Shown here piece by piece: positions 36,266 to 47,451 of a stretch of DNA of 64,000 nt. The position numbers and the translations under genes are program-made. The notes under the pieces are model-generated. The model made no database searches. It was given only the letters and a program-made list of their open reading frames with translations, and had not been told where the DNA came from. The stretch lies in the NCBI GenBank assembly GCA_011109175.1, contig RDEW01000019.1, positions 993,701 to 1,057,700 of the forward strand, read 5' to 3'. Origin of the DNA: Dicyema japonicum. Lineage: Eukaryota; Dicyemida; Rhombozoa; Dicyemidae. How positions within the stretch are numbered: position 1 is the stretch's first letter; the number at the start of each line of letters is the position of its first letter.

Positions 36266-36589
36266 AAGTCGAAGACAGAACTCGTTGCAAATGAGCGAAA
36301 TGGTCTCCTGTTGGAATGAAGTAAAAAATCGTTTTGAACTCCGAAATGGAATGGAAGTCACTTGAGTAAGGTTGATCTGAAAACATAACTAGAAGTAAGG
36401 GTGAAAATTCTTAAATAAAGTAGCCACATGGGACCACGAAGAATACTTAATTGGAAGTATAATTATTAACTCCTATATGATTCTTTATCGCATCCTGATG
36501 ACGATTTGTTAAAAAAAACCCATTTGAAATTTCACGTAGCCGTTATAAAACCCAATTTAGTCGATCCGTTTCCGTTGTGAGGTATTCAC

Positions 36590-38300
36590 TGATGGTGGCG
36601 TCACTAGTCTAACTGAGAATTACCGTTAATGCGTGGAACCAGCGATCACAGAATGGTTATTGTCACCTTCAGCCTGGCGAAACATGCTATCAAACATAAG
36701 AAACATAATAACATTACAAACAATAATTATGAGAATACAAGAAATGGATACGCGAGGGGAAAACTGATCTCTCATCCAGACAGAGTCAAAAATTATTAAA
36801 AATACATCTGCTCTCATCTGCAGAACCAACAGTAGGAATTTCGTGGGATCACACAAAGTACATAATAATAAAGCGGACGACACATACAGAACTAGTAAAG
36901 GAGTTAGCATAGAAGTTTAAAGAAATCCATACAAAAAAAAACTAAACGAAAAAGACTATAACATAGAAAAGCCCTTCAGGAGCAGAGGGTCCAAATCCGT
37001 AGACTGAACAAGACACTCCACCAAGAAGAACTTCTTCGCAAAATCAATGAAGTATCCAAACTAAAGGATAATTCACAAATATATATGGCCGCTCGTTTAC
37101 TACGCCACATAAACCGGAAGGAACGAATAATCATCAAAGACAAAAATGGCAAGACATTACTGAATACTGAAGAGCAAGCGGAAGTAATTGCAATACATTT
37201 TGAGAAACTTTTTAATGTGACTACAGCAATCCCTCCATTCAAAGGAAAGCCTAGACCTTTAAAAGAACCAATTTCAATTTTGGAAGTAAAAACAGCATGT
37301 CAAAAACTAAAAATAACAGAAGCCCTGGACCAGATACGATAAACTCAGAATTACTGAAATACGGGCCTGACCCCCTTTTTGAAAAAATCGCAACACTACT
37401 AAATGATATTTTTCATACTTGGAGGCCGCTATGAGGGAACTGAGACCAATATAATATCAAAGGAAAAATAGAAGAAGTTATTTATGCTGATGATGTTGAT
37501 TTAATTTCTGAAGACAAAGAACTCCTGAGCATGTACTAGAAAAAGCACCAGACATACTTGAGAAATGGTTTCACCGTGAACAGGGAAAAAAAGAACGGAC
37601 AGAGATAAGACGGATGAACAACTCACTCGAAGAAAAATGGAGGCACATAAAGAAACTTGGCTCTCTACTAGGAAATAGCGAAGACATCATACGGAGAAAA
37701 ACATTGGTAAATGCGGCATTACAAAGGCTGAAAAATCTTTGGCTAAAACGAAAAGGATATAACATAAAACAAAGGATTATGTTATACGACACTTTTTTCA
37801 AACCAATTCTACTATACAACTCTGGTACCTGGGCCAGCTCTAAAGAGGAATTGGAGAGGCTATACACATTTCACAGGAATCATCTAAGAAACATAACTGG
37901 AATGTCCTGCCTATCCAAGATCTCGCGGAATGGACTCTACAATAAGTGTGACTGTATACTAATAAGCCACAAGATCATTAGCTCACGTTGGAGACTTTTT
38001 GGACACGTCCTGAGGTTGGACCCGATATCCCCTCCGAATATCGCAATTGAAGATTACTACTCCTCCAATGTAAAACGCTTTCGTGGAAGACCGAGAACTA
38101 CCCTCCCGGTAGTTCTACAAAAGGATCTGAAAGCCGTAAAAAAACATTGGCATTTGGTGACGATCTGGACTCACTGAGGGACCTAGCAAAGAACAGAAGA
38201 GCTTGGAGCTACCTAACTAATTTTCTATATTTTTTGCTGCACATGCAGGGCTATAAATAATATGGCTCTAGTGAAAGTGCTAATAATAATAACCAACATA
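36590..38300 (+). mobile_element. APE-type LINE copy, internally deleted RT
   Basis: The endonuclease end GTSDHRMVIVTF at about 36.63 kb, a linker (ARLLRHINRKERIIIKDKNG), the RT start (FEKLFNVTTAIPPF, ILEVKTACQKLK), then a jump to motif C (EEVIYADDVDLISED) at 37.48 kb, so motifs A and B are deleted. After that the connection and C-terminus are well kept (HIKKLGSLLGNSEDIIRR, LLYNSGTWASSKEEL, RWRLFGHVLRLD, RFRGRPRTTL), and the end has GTGCTAATAATAATAA. Same family as 25.7-27.1 kb. Confidence 0.85.
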
Positions 38301-38619
38301 TACATTTTTATCACAAACATCTTCAAAATGGCAGAAAATAAAAATATTTAGATAATAAACTTATGAAAAATATTGGAATTTAATGACCTAATTGACAATG
38401 TGTTATTTCTCAATCAAAAACTGTCAATCATAATAATATTCAATCACTTTCAATTTATATATTAACATACAACATTTTCGGTTATTAAATCTACAATGGG
38501 GTGAAGTCGTCAAGTCGACCTCTTCTCTATTAATTATTTATTTTTGATCAAAATTGGTAAAGTACTTCATGAATGAGAAGAGCTGTTCGGGATTCTCGAC
38601 TTCGCCGGACTCGTCCTCA
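38301..38619. other. Intergenic, no recognised feature
   Basis: No supported feature. Confidence 0.4.
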
Positions 38620-38706
38620 CCTTTGTCGGTCTGGGATCACTTAGTCAGATAAGAACTTTTATTTCTTTCTCTTTGACCCAGTGATCCTGGTGGTAATAAT
38701 AATAAA
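38620..38706 (+). mobile_element. Solo LINE/SINE 3' tail
   Basis: GGATCACTTAGTCAG, a T/C-rich run, CAGTGATCCTGGTGG and TAATAATAATAA: a clean example of the shared tail with short complementary ends (GGATCAC and GTGATCC) that can form a hairpin. Confidence 0.7.
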
Positions 38707-39284
38707 GTACTTCATAACTGAATAATTGATATTAGAACATCAGAATTAATGTTCCGAAAGTCCATCAAAGAGTACTTGCTTGTTTGGATGGAAAATAGAT
38801 ATTTACTCTATGTGGAATGGGTAGATGTGGAAGATCTCTTAGAAGGATATAATTTAATTCCACACTTTCTACTTAATAGCTTAGCTATTTTGTTTGACTT
38901 GTAATGATTTTATCATGAAAACGATCTGTAGCAAATGTCAATAAATATTACAAAAATTTGTTATAAATCTTATTAGTTAAGTATGTAATTAATTGGTTAG
39001 AATTTGAAGTCCAAAAATCAACTATCAAAAAATAAAAAAAAGTATTCATTTAACTTTGATTTGAAATTTTATCAAACTAGTACTACTTATTAAATAATTC
39101 ATACTTAATGATTAGAGAATAACGGAATTAGTTAACGAATCATTAGTTTGTTAATTATTTGGGGGAACATCCCAAGGAAATGTGATGGGACAAAAGGTTG
39201 TGCTAGGCATTATGAAGGGACGCACCGTTCTACCTTGTGTTCGTCCCTGATAAATGTTTAATATTGATGATATGTCATCTATAA
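38707..39284. other. Intergenic, 3' of the lectin-like gene
   Basis: AT-rich; no supported gene. Confidence 0.45.
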
Positions 39285-40168
39285 TCAGATAATATAGGAA
39301 CCTGTCTCACATATTACATCATTCATAATGTAATGTGATGCTTCGCTAAAATCTCTCATTTCATTAGAGCAATAATCAATAATTTTAGTATCATTTGAGT
39401 TACCACGTCTGTCTATGACAAATGAATCACCCTTCATTAAATCTGAACAATTATTATAAAGTTACTATAGATTAATTCTTGCTCCTGATCATCGTTAATT
39501 TCAACTACAGAAGCAGAATATTGTCCACATACTGCATTAATATGTTTTAATTCAGTAAATGAATGATTGACGATATATCCTCTCCCATTATGTATATAAT
39601 AAGTAACATGGTTTCCCTGTGCAAAAATCGATATATCTGTCCTCTGAGGAGTAAGAGAAATTCCTTGAGGCACATAATGATTAAAATCAAGAATAATGTT
39701 ATCTAAATAATATGTATTAATACCTTTTTCGCATACAAATACTAATTCTTCGAATAATTGTCGAAAAGTCATGACTCCTTGACAATATTTAACACCAATG
39801 CGAGAAGCAAAATTCATGTCGTACAGTCCACTAAAGTTCAAATACGGCTAAAATTCTTGATTAACAAAAACCATGTCTCTATTATCGTTTAAAGAAAATC
39901 TTCCGTAATGGTATTTTCCTTGAATCCAAAAGTCATTACGAATATAATCTATCAAAATACCAGAATCACTCACGACTCAATGCTAAAAGTTCATCAAAAT
40001 CGTTTATGATAACTGGATAATGACCGTTTGTACAAGATGTAAATATATTTCTCTTACCATAAATATGATATCCATGATTTCTATAATTAAAAGTTCTGTA
40101 ACATGCTTAAATTCATAAAGTAATATACTTGTTAAAGGGGATAGCAGCAAAGTGATAAAAATATTCAT
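39285..40168 (-). CDS. Putative secreted C-type-lectin-like protein, four tiny introns
   Basis: Removing four GT-AG introns (40106-40128, 39949-39973, 39848-39871, 39443-39465; 23, 25, 24 and 23 nt) turns the region into a single 262-codon frame plus stop, with the total divisible by three. The start ATG at 40168 gives MNIFITLLLSPLT, a likely signal peptide, so the product is probably secreted or surface-bound. CTLD-like features appear more than once: GHYPVIINDFDELLALS followed by NDFWIQGKYHYGRF (compare the WIGL region of lectins), and HINAVCGQYSASVVEINDDQ followed by SFVIDRRGNS. No sugar-binding EPN/QPD motif is evident. An upstream frame (to 40.32 kb) joins in phase and could extend the N-terminus. 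Gene structure is strong; family is a moderate inference. Confidence 0.65.
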
Positions 40169-40467
40169 CTGTCGTCTATTATAAGATTTTTGTCTATATA
40201 TATATAAAAATAATTTCCTAGAAATCTCAAATATTTTCTGTGAAAAAATCGATAATCGAATCTTAATATCTGATTTACTTGTTCTTGTTGAAAAATGGTC
40301 TAAAATTATATTATCCCTCACTAATTTATTAGGATATTCTTCTATTTAGTGAGAATTGAACAGTAAATAAAAATCCAAGGAATTTCAAGAATTTATGGTT
40401 TTCATTCACACATTCACAAAATAAGATTTTTTTTATGTCGGATTTCATTCACACATTCACAAAAATA

Positions 40468-40632
40468 GCCTGTTTTTCACGTGTTTCATTTATGTTCCTT
40501 TAAGTCTATGGGAAGCCTGTTTTTCACGTGTTTCATTTATGTTTCTTTAAGTCTATGGGAAGCCTGTTTTTCACGTGTTTTATTTATGTTCCTTTAAGTC
40601 TATGGGAAGCCTGTTTTTCACGTGTTCCATAG
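40468..40632. repeat. Tandem repeat, 47-bp unit, about 3.5 copies
   Basis: Units start with GCCTGTTTTTCACGTGTTTC at 40468, 40515, 40562 and 40609 (partial). Just upstream, ATTCACACATTCACAAAA occurs twice. Confidence 0.9.
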
Positions 40633-40639
40633 TATTATT

Positions 40640-40715
40640 TATTTCAAAACCCCAAGACCACCAAAAAAGAAAGAATTAATTTGCTAAATTAAGTGATCTG
40701 ATGAACCCAAATATT
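40640..40715 (-). mobile_element. Solo LINE/SINE 3' tail
   Basis: Minus strand: ATCAGATCACTTAATTTAGC, a T/C-rich run, TTGGTGGTCTTGGGGTTTTG and an AATAAATAA end, matching the shared tail, more diverged. Confidence 0.5.
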
Positions 40716-41149
40716 GAAAAATTTGTGTCTAATTTTTTCAAAATTATTGTTCATATGTTCACATTAATTATCAAATTTTTTATTTCCAACTCGTTCCCAT
40801 ATAGGTTTTCCCGGTGGGCGATATTTTTTAAAAGTTTGTTAAAGGAGGCGATGTTCTGAATTAATTTGGGAACCATTTATCTACATAAACAATATATTGA
40901 GTATTTAAATCTTTTTTTCTTTCTTCTGGTTCATTCAGAATAAACCACTTTTTCCAGTAGATTTATTAACTTTTTTTGTATTTTTAGTAAGACGTTTTAT
41001 AAGGTAGGATATTTAGTAGACAGATTAGTTACTCTTTACTAAACCGAGTGTTTTCTTTTCTTCTGGTTGGTCTCTTCTAGATGCATATCACTTTACATAA
41101 TTTTGTTCTCTTTTTAAATCTTTCAATTCATCTAAAATTTTAGTTGATG

Positions 41150-42480
41150 TGATGAAGTGCCTTTCTTGCACAAGATGTCTTCTTCATGCACTCAATTCCC
41201 TGTTCTCTATTGGAGCATTCAATGTAAGAGGACTAACATCACACGTAAAAGAACAACACTTATGTGCGGACCTCCAACGATATGGAATATCTGTATGCGG
41301 TCTCCAGAAAACTAAAGTCCCCAATGGTCAGGATGAAACAATGAACGGGTATCGAGTGTCCCTGTTGCCATCAGACTGCCGAGATTATGGAATGGGGTTC
41401 GTAATACGCATGGACGTAGCTGTGGCGGCTCATAGAGCATGTAATATCAACTACGCCTAGGAAACAACCGTAATACTACTCTATCGATTATCAATGTATA
41501 TGCACGACCTTTTTGGTGAGTTTGTGACGGTCCAAAGAATCCTCTATTGGAAGACACGGGCGCGGTAGGAGAAATGTATCTGAAGCCTCGCTGGTGAACT
41601 TCTTTGCGGCTGCTGCGGACATAGAAAGGACAAAACACCCTTCACATCAAAGACAAAAATGGAAAATTTGTGGGTAACCCGGAAAAAAAACAGAATTGAT
41701 TGCACGACACTTCGAAACACTGTTGAATAAAAAAATTAAGGACTTTCCCCTTTTCCAGGAAGAAGCAAAGGCTCTAAAAATCCCAATTACAGTGGAAGAG
41801 GTGGAATTAACGATAAATAAACTGAAGGAGAACAAGAGTGCTGGGGAGCAACTTTCCACAGTTTCAAAAAAACGATTGGAATACCTCAGGGTGATTCACT
41901 CTCTTTTTACTATTCATCATATACCTTGAATCTGCACTCCGTGACCTCCGTAAATGCTATATAGGAGACATAGAAGAGACATCTTATGCGGGTGATGTGG
42001 ATTTCGTATCACGGGACGAAACCGCACTCCAACAGCATACTAGAAAATGCACCTGAGGAGCTTGAGAAATGGTTTCTCAGTGTAAATGTAAACAAAACTG
42101 AAATTACGGAAATCAAAAGAGAAGACGATATTACTCATGAAAGATGGAGACGTACTAATAAGCTCCGCTCTCTACTAGGAGACGCTGAAGATGTACTAAG
42201 GAAAAAAACACTGGCAAATGCTGCAATTGCTAAACTGAAGAAAGGATGGCTATGAGAAAAAAAACTTGGAATTGACATCAGATGCAGGGATTACTACGGG
42301 GTTGTGAAACCGATCTTACTGTACAACGCTAACATGCGGAAGTTTTTTCACTTAACTATTAAAACTGGATTTGTTCCATAGAAGGCAACTAAGAAGCTTA
42401 CTCGGAATGGAGTGGGCACGTACTCGAAACAAGTTTTGTGAAATGCAAGGAAAATCAAATTCGACTAAGCATTAGTGACC
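41150..42480 (+). mobile_element. APE-type LINE copy, endonuclease start plus degenerate RT
   Basis: Endonuclease N-terminus: SIGAFNVRGLTSHVKEQHLC, YGISVCGLQKTKVPNG, DCRDYGMGFVIRMD (41.15-41.46 kb). After decay, RT pieces appear: ARHFETLLNKKIKDFPLF, EVELTINKLKENKSAG, then LLFIIYLESALRDL and ETSYAGDVDFVSRD, where motif C is YAGD, so the first catalytic Asp is Gly. Ends with RRTNKLRSLLGDAEDVLRK and VVKPILLYNA. Inactive. Confidence 0.8.
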
Positions 42481-44740
42481 TCATTGATCGTAGAGTCAGT
42501 GAATGGAATGAGAAAATCAGATAATTTTACAGTAGCATCTGTGAAATAGTAATAAAAATGATAAACTTGTTAGTTTGAAATGTTTTTAGACAAAAGACTC
42601 AATAAAAAGCTGTTGTTGTGAAAATTCGTGAGTTGATAGAAAAATCACCAGGATATTCTCTAATAACAGTCTTAATCTTTTCAACGACCTTCCTGATTTG
42701 AATGCGGCATAACAGTTGATGATAAGATAGTATTTTTTCAAAAACTCTAAAGTTAATAAATAAAAAATAAAAAATCAATAAAAATTTTGACTTTACTGAC
42801 CTAAAAAATTAAATTTTGACCTTTTTTGATAATACCCAAAATTTTGAGTTTTAACTTTATAACTTTTGATTTATATATTATTTTTGATTAAAAATCACAT
42901 TTTTATAGTTTTAGACAATTTTAAAGAACATATAAATTTTTGACTATATAGACAAAATTCGGTCTACAATAATTCATAGATTTTTTCTGTTTATTAGAAA
43001 TTTTATGAAATTCTAGCAAATTGGAAGTTTTTTAGTTAATTTTATATTTAATAAAAAACCAGAAACTGACAATAGGTTTCAATAAAGTATTCTGAGAAAA
43101 TTAATGAATTCTCTCCTCATTTGCTTGTTGACGCTTATAAGCTGTTAAAAGAAAACCTTAGAATTTGGAGTCTATATTGACTCTTTTCTGGTATAATCAT
43201 GTATTAGTATAAAGATGAGAGTCTTCCATGATAACTACGAAAAATTGGTCAAGCAAACATTTGCCTTAGTGCATGAAACCCAACAAGTAGTCTTATAGTC
43301 AACTAAAAGTTTTTTGATACGTTTGATATAATAGTCGTTTAACGAAATTGTTCTAGTCGATAGCAGAAAAGTAGACTTCAAGTCTTTTGGCTGTCGACAA
43401 GCTTATGTCGACCAAAATGCGAAACACAAGAATTATGACGCATACGTGTTTTTCACGTAGACTATAGTTTTCTAATCTGTAGATCTCAGCATGTTTTGAG
43501 TGATTGCACAATGTCTGCACAATGTCTGCACAATGTCTGCGGTCTTAAATTTTAACGGGTCATGTGGGTTCTTATATAAAATCCTGGAATTCAAAATAAC
43601 ATTTATTCAATAGATACGATAAGAAATATCCTTCAATTGGACACAGATAACTGGCACTGTTTTTACGTGAAAAATGATACTTTGCCTTCTAAGTAAAATC
43701 AGGTCCCAGAGATGCAGTAAGGGATATGCTATGCCATTTTCAACTACTCGGCTTTTCACGAAGAAGTGGAAAAAATCTGTTCAAGAATCCCCGGGTGGAA
43801 ATTGGCGGACATCGATTACATTGTTTGAGAACATTACGCAGTAAGTATAGTACTTCATTTCAGATTTAATCAACTCTGGTAAATGTTACCACCATCTCAG
43901 TCACACCGGTAGATGTGCATATACTAGAAATGGGGTTATAATATTAAATGATTGCTTTATGGAATGTTACCCCATCTGTCAGAGTATTCATAATATTGAA
44001 TGATAGAATTCCAGAGTAGATCTGATTCTCAACCTTTTTACTACATCCAGAATTTGGATCTACCCCCAAGGTATTTTTGAGGTTATTTTAGAACGACTCC
44101 CGAATCCAAAAGGTAAGAGTCACTATAAAGTAGATAATTCTTATTGTATTGGATCAAGGTGTATCTTCATTTTGCAGATAACGAGAAGTATCGAAGATTA
44201 AAGACAAGAGTGTAAAAAAAATGAGTGGATACTAGCGAATATAGAAAATATGTCTGAACTAGAATTTCTCAAATCCACATGTGAGAGATATCAAAGCAAA
44301 TACGATATGAGAAACGTATACTACATTGGTAACTTCCTACAATACAGAGGAACACTTCTGCTAAGAAATGGAATAATATTTTACACCAATTATCCTTTTT
44401 TAAAACGAAAAGCGATCTGCCAGATAGGTTTGGGGTACTAATAAGTTGGATAATTTGTCTTTTGGGAATAAAGATAATCTAATTTAACTGATAAGCATGA
44501 TATTGGCTACTTATATTAACTATAACTACTTATATTAACTTCCTTGGTTTCTGATGTCTTATGAGTCCTTCACTTGATCCGTTTCACGAGAATACAAGGC
44601 TTTCATCCACCATGAAGTTAAGTTGATATTTTGCGTAATAAGTACGCCTAGCCTCAATCTTCCTACCAACCAACCACTTGTAGCAAAACCACTGATTACA
44701 GCCTTGTGTCCCCTTTTTATAAAGATTTTAATGCTAAACA
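42481..44740. other. Long AT-rich stretch without recognised genes
   Basis: No reliable coding region. A short 11-bp tandem (TGCACAATGTC, three copies) lies at about 43505-43537. A minus-strand frame at 44559-44741 has no recognisable domain. Confidence 0.5.
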
Positions 44741-44749
44741 TCCAGCCTA

Positions 44750-46330
44750 GTTAAAATCACCTCCAGCAGTTTCAATAGATTATCCTTCTTAAACCAACTC
44801 ACCTCTCTGACTATCCTCAACAACCCCGGGAAGCACACTAGGACTCTTTACAAAAAAAGGAAGCATCAGCGTCCCCAGACATTACCTTCTGTTCCTTAAA
44901 CCTTGCACCGGATACATTATGGATTATTTTCCGACCACAATCCAATCATTATTCGAATCAAAAAAGTTTTTTACACAAAAAAGAGACTGTTCTATTTTTC
45001 AACTATTAAAAAGCAAAATGGAATGACTATTCAAAATACATCGATCAATCTCTACTAAACTTTGACATGAGCATATTCTCCTCAATATATATGCCATTAA
45101 CTTTTTGAACGAAATTATTCTCATTTCGTACCTTCTTTTCCAGGACAGAAAAATCAAACAAAAACTCTCAATGACGAAATATCAAAAAGGATTAGAAAAA
45201 CTGAAGTCAACAAATGGGACAAACTATAGTATCTTCCTTTCAATTTAAGAAATCAGCTCAGGCGATATGGAGAGAAATTAAACAATTTGGCCCAATATGA
45301 AATCATCTTAGATTCAGATGTCAGTGAAAGTTTAAAGAGGGTGAATTCTTCCATCTCATATGTGCCTGATTCTATCCCTGGTATTTTACTAAAACACCTT
45401 GGACCTATTGGGATGATGCAATCACAGTGATTTTCAACTATTTAATAAATATGAATACAATTTCAACAAGTTGGAAACTGTCCTATATACGCCATTCTTT
45501 AACCCTAAGTACAATCCTGCATCATTTTGACCAATCTCTTTACTATGAACTCAAAATTATTGGAAAAACTGATTCTTAATCCTATTACCCTTTCCTTTTT
45601 TTATTTTCACAACATGGATTCAGAAGGGGTTATTTAACTTCTACTCGCCTAACTTCCATCAAACAATTTATCATTGAAGGCTTTAACACAACTCCTTGTT
45701 ACGTCAAAACACTCATTTGTTCGATCGATTTACAAAAGGCTCTGTCTCAAGAAAAATCTTAACCGAAATTGTTTGCTATCCCCATCAAATATAAAACTTT
45801 CGCTTGCTAACTTTATCAATGGAAGATTGGCCTGGGTATATATGGATGGGACCAAATCAGTTTCAAAATTACTCCTAATGGTGTCCCACAGGTTCCCCTT
45901 TATCACCCGCCTTATTTAACTTATAAATGTCCGATTTACCACAAACCAATAATAAAGACGACTTCCTCATATCATTTGCTGATGACCTATTAATCTATTC
46001 CAGATCTCTTAAAGGCGTCAGAAAAACTACTAGAATACTTTCACAAAATTCAAATTTGGCTAAATTATTATCGACTTGATATATCTACCAAAAATCTTTT
46101 TCGTCCTTATTTACCTTAGACAAACGACTTGGACTGTGGATTTTTTTATCAACTAGACAAAAATACCTTTCATGAAGAAACTGAAATTCTTGGGGATCAC
46201 CTTTGACACACATGTCCTTTTCATCTCACGTCGCCAACATCTCTGGTGACTGCTCGAGAAAACTAGGAATAATCAAAACTACTTTCTGTGGCATTATAAC
46301 CCATTTGTCAAATTTTAGATAAACGGCATC
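44750..46330 (+). mobile_element. CR1-like LINE remnant (endonuclease end and RT)
   Basis: Endonuclease C-terminus SDHNPIIIRIKKVF at about 44.93 kb, an RT N-terminal part (SYVPDSIPGILLKHLG) near 45.36 kb, LEKLILNPIT, motif B GSPLSPALFNL near 45.9 kb, motif C SFADDLLIYSRS near 45.98 kb and SFSSHVANISGDCSRKLG near 46.23 kb. FADD in motif C is a typical variant. Many frame breaks. Confidence 0.8.
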
Positions 46331-46614
46331 ATAATTTCGATTGTCTGATTCGAAGTCAGATATTTTATACTTTAAAACATCCGGGATGCTATTGCATACA
46401 TTTGCTGTAGAAGAAATAGAGCAAAAGAAACTTTTTGTTGAAAAAAACACTATAAAATTGGACATCCTGGTCGAGATAGACTGCTTTTTCTTCTGAACGA
46501 TCTTGTTTATGGATTTTTCAGAAATGAAGTCATGTCAGTAATTAAATTCTGTCTCAATGTCAAGCAAGACAGCTTAGCCAGACCAGCGAAAACACCTAAG
46601 GATATCATTTCAGT

Positions 46615-47030
46615 CTAATATTAGATTTATTTTTTGATCTAATTGATTTGAGTGATTGTGCTGACGAGAATGAAAATTATGCCTGGCTTTTGGTTGTAAA
46701 GCTGAGATGAATGACTCAGGGATGGAAGAAAGGAGGTTATCATCCATGGAAAAGGTTTCCAAGTTAGTCATTTGGGGGATGGTCGAGTGGAGAGCGTTTG
46801 AAAGATCTAACGGATGATAGCCTGGATATCTCCCTACCACATGGACCTTCATTTCGCATCCGCCTCTGACTCCAACACCCAGATGTAATGGACGAATCGC
46901 GCGAAATGTTTGCAATGACAGATCGAGAAGCAATCTTTCCAGAAAGGAGGCGGAAAAACGTCGCCAACTGGAATGGACGAAATCCACAGCCTTTCTTCTC
47001 CAACGCAGTTAGATTTGGAGAAAAATTAGT
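46615..47030 (-). mobile_element. RLE-type LINE (PHD family) RT fragment
   Basis: Minus strand: KKGCGFRPFQLATFFRLLSG, equivalent to the GGIRPIAVG..LRRL block of this family, then in the next frame IRPLHLGVGVRGGCEMKVHVV and LETFSMDDN. This covers the region just before RT motif A, which is missing from the 29-32-kb copy. Fragment only. Confidence 0.65.
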
Positions 47031-47451
47031 TTGCGAACCATAAGCAACGGTTCACAAAATCCAAAATTCTTCCGGATAGAAATATAGCTGGCTGGACAAC
47101 AGATTGAGACTCCCCACTAATGAGTTCACTTTTCTTTGTCCCTGCAAGTCGGTTATTGTCGCAACGAACACGATAGTGGTGGAGCAAGGCATTTAGAAGT
47201 CTTTACAGAAATCGATTGTAAAAATTACATATCCCCCGTCCTCTAGTATTTACTCCTAATATCTTAAGCCATTTAAGTCGGTTTGCTTTCTAGATAAATC
47301 CCATTTCCTATGCTCTATGGCCACTCTACGACGGTCGATTTTTTAATTACGAATTTTATAATTATGATATATTTACAAATAAATTTATTTGAAATAATTT
47401 AAATAACTAGCGTGAACTATTTAAATAACAAAGCGGGTACAAGATAATTAA

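Noticed and set aside
36590-36640. Another HDV-like head (GGCGTCACT..AATGCGTGG)
   Set aside because: Resembles 23.18 kb superficially, but it lies in the endonuclease coding part of a LINE and P1/P3 do not pair.
44020-44140. hAT miniature element (GATTCTCAACCTTTTTAC)
   Set aside because: Only one possible end is visible, with no matching partner or target duplication.
42481-44740. Host gene with tiny introns
   Set aside because: I tried to link short frames across possible 20-27-nt introns, but no consistent protein or domain emerged.
46610-46987. Leucine-rich-repeat-like protein (NLETFSMDDNLLSSIPE)
   Set aside because: The flanking RPLHLGVGVRGGCE block shows this is LINE RT sequence.
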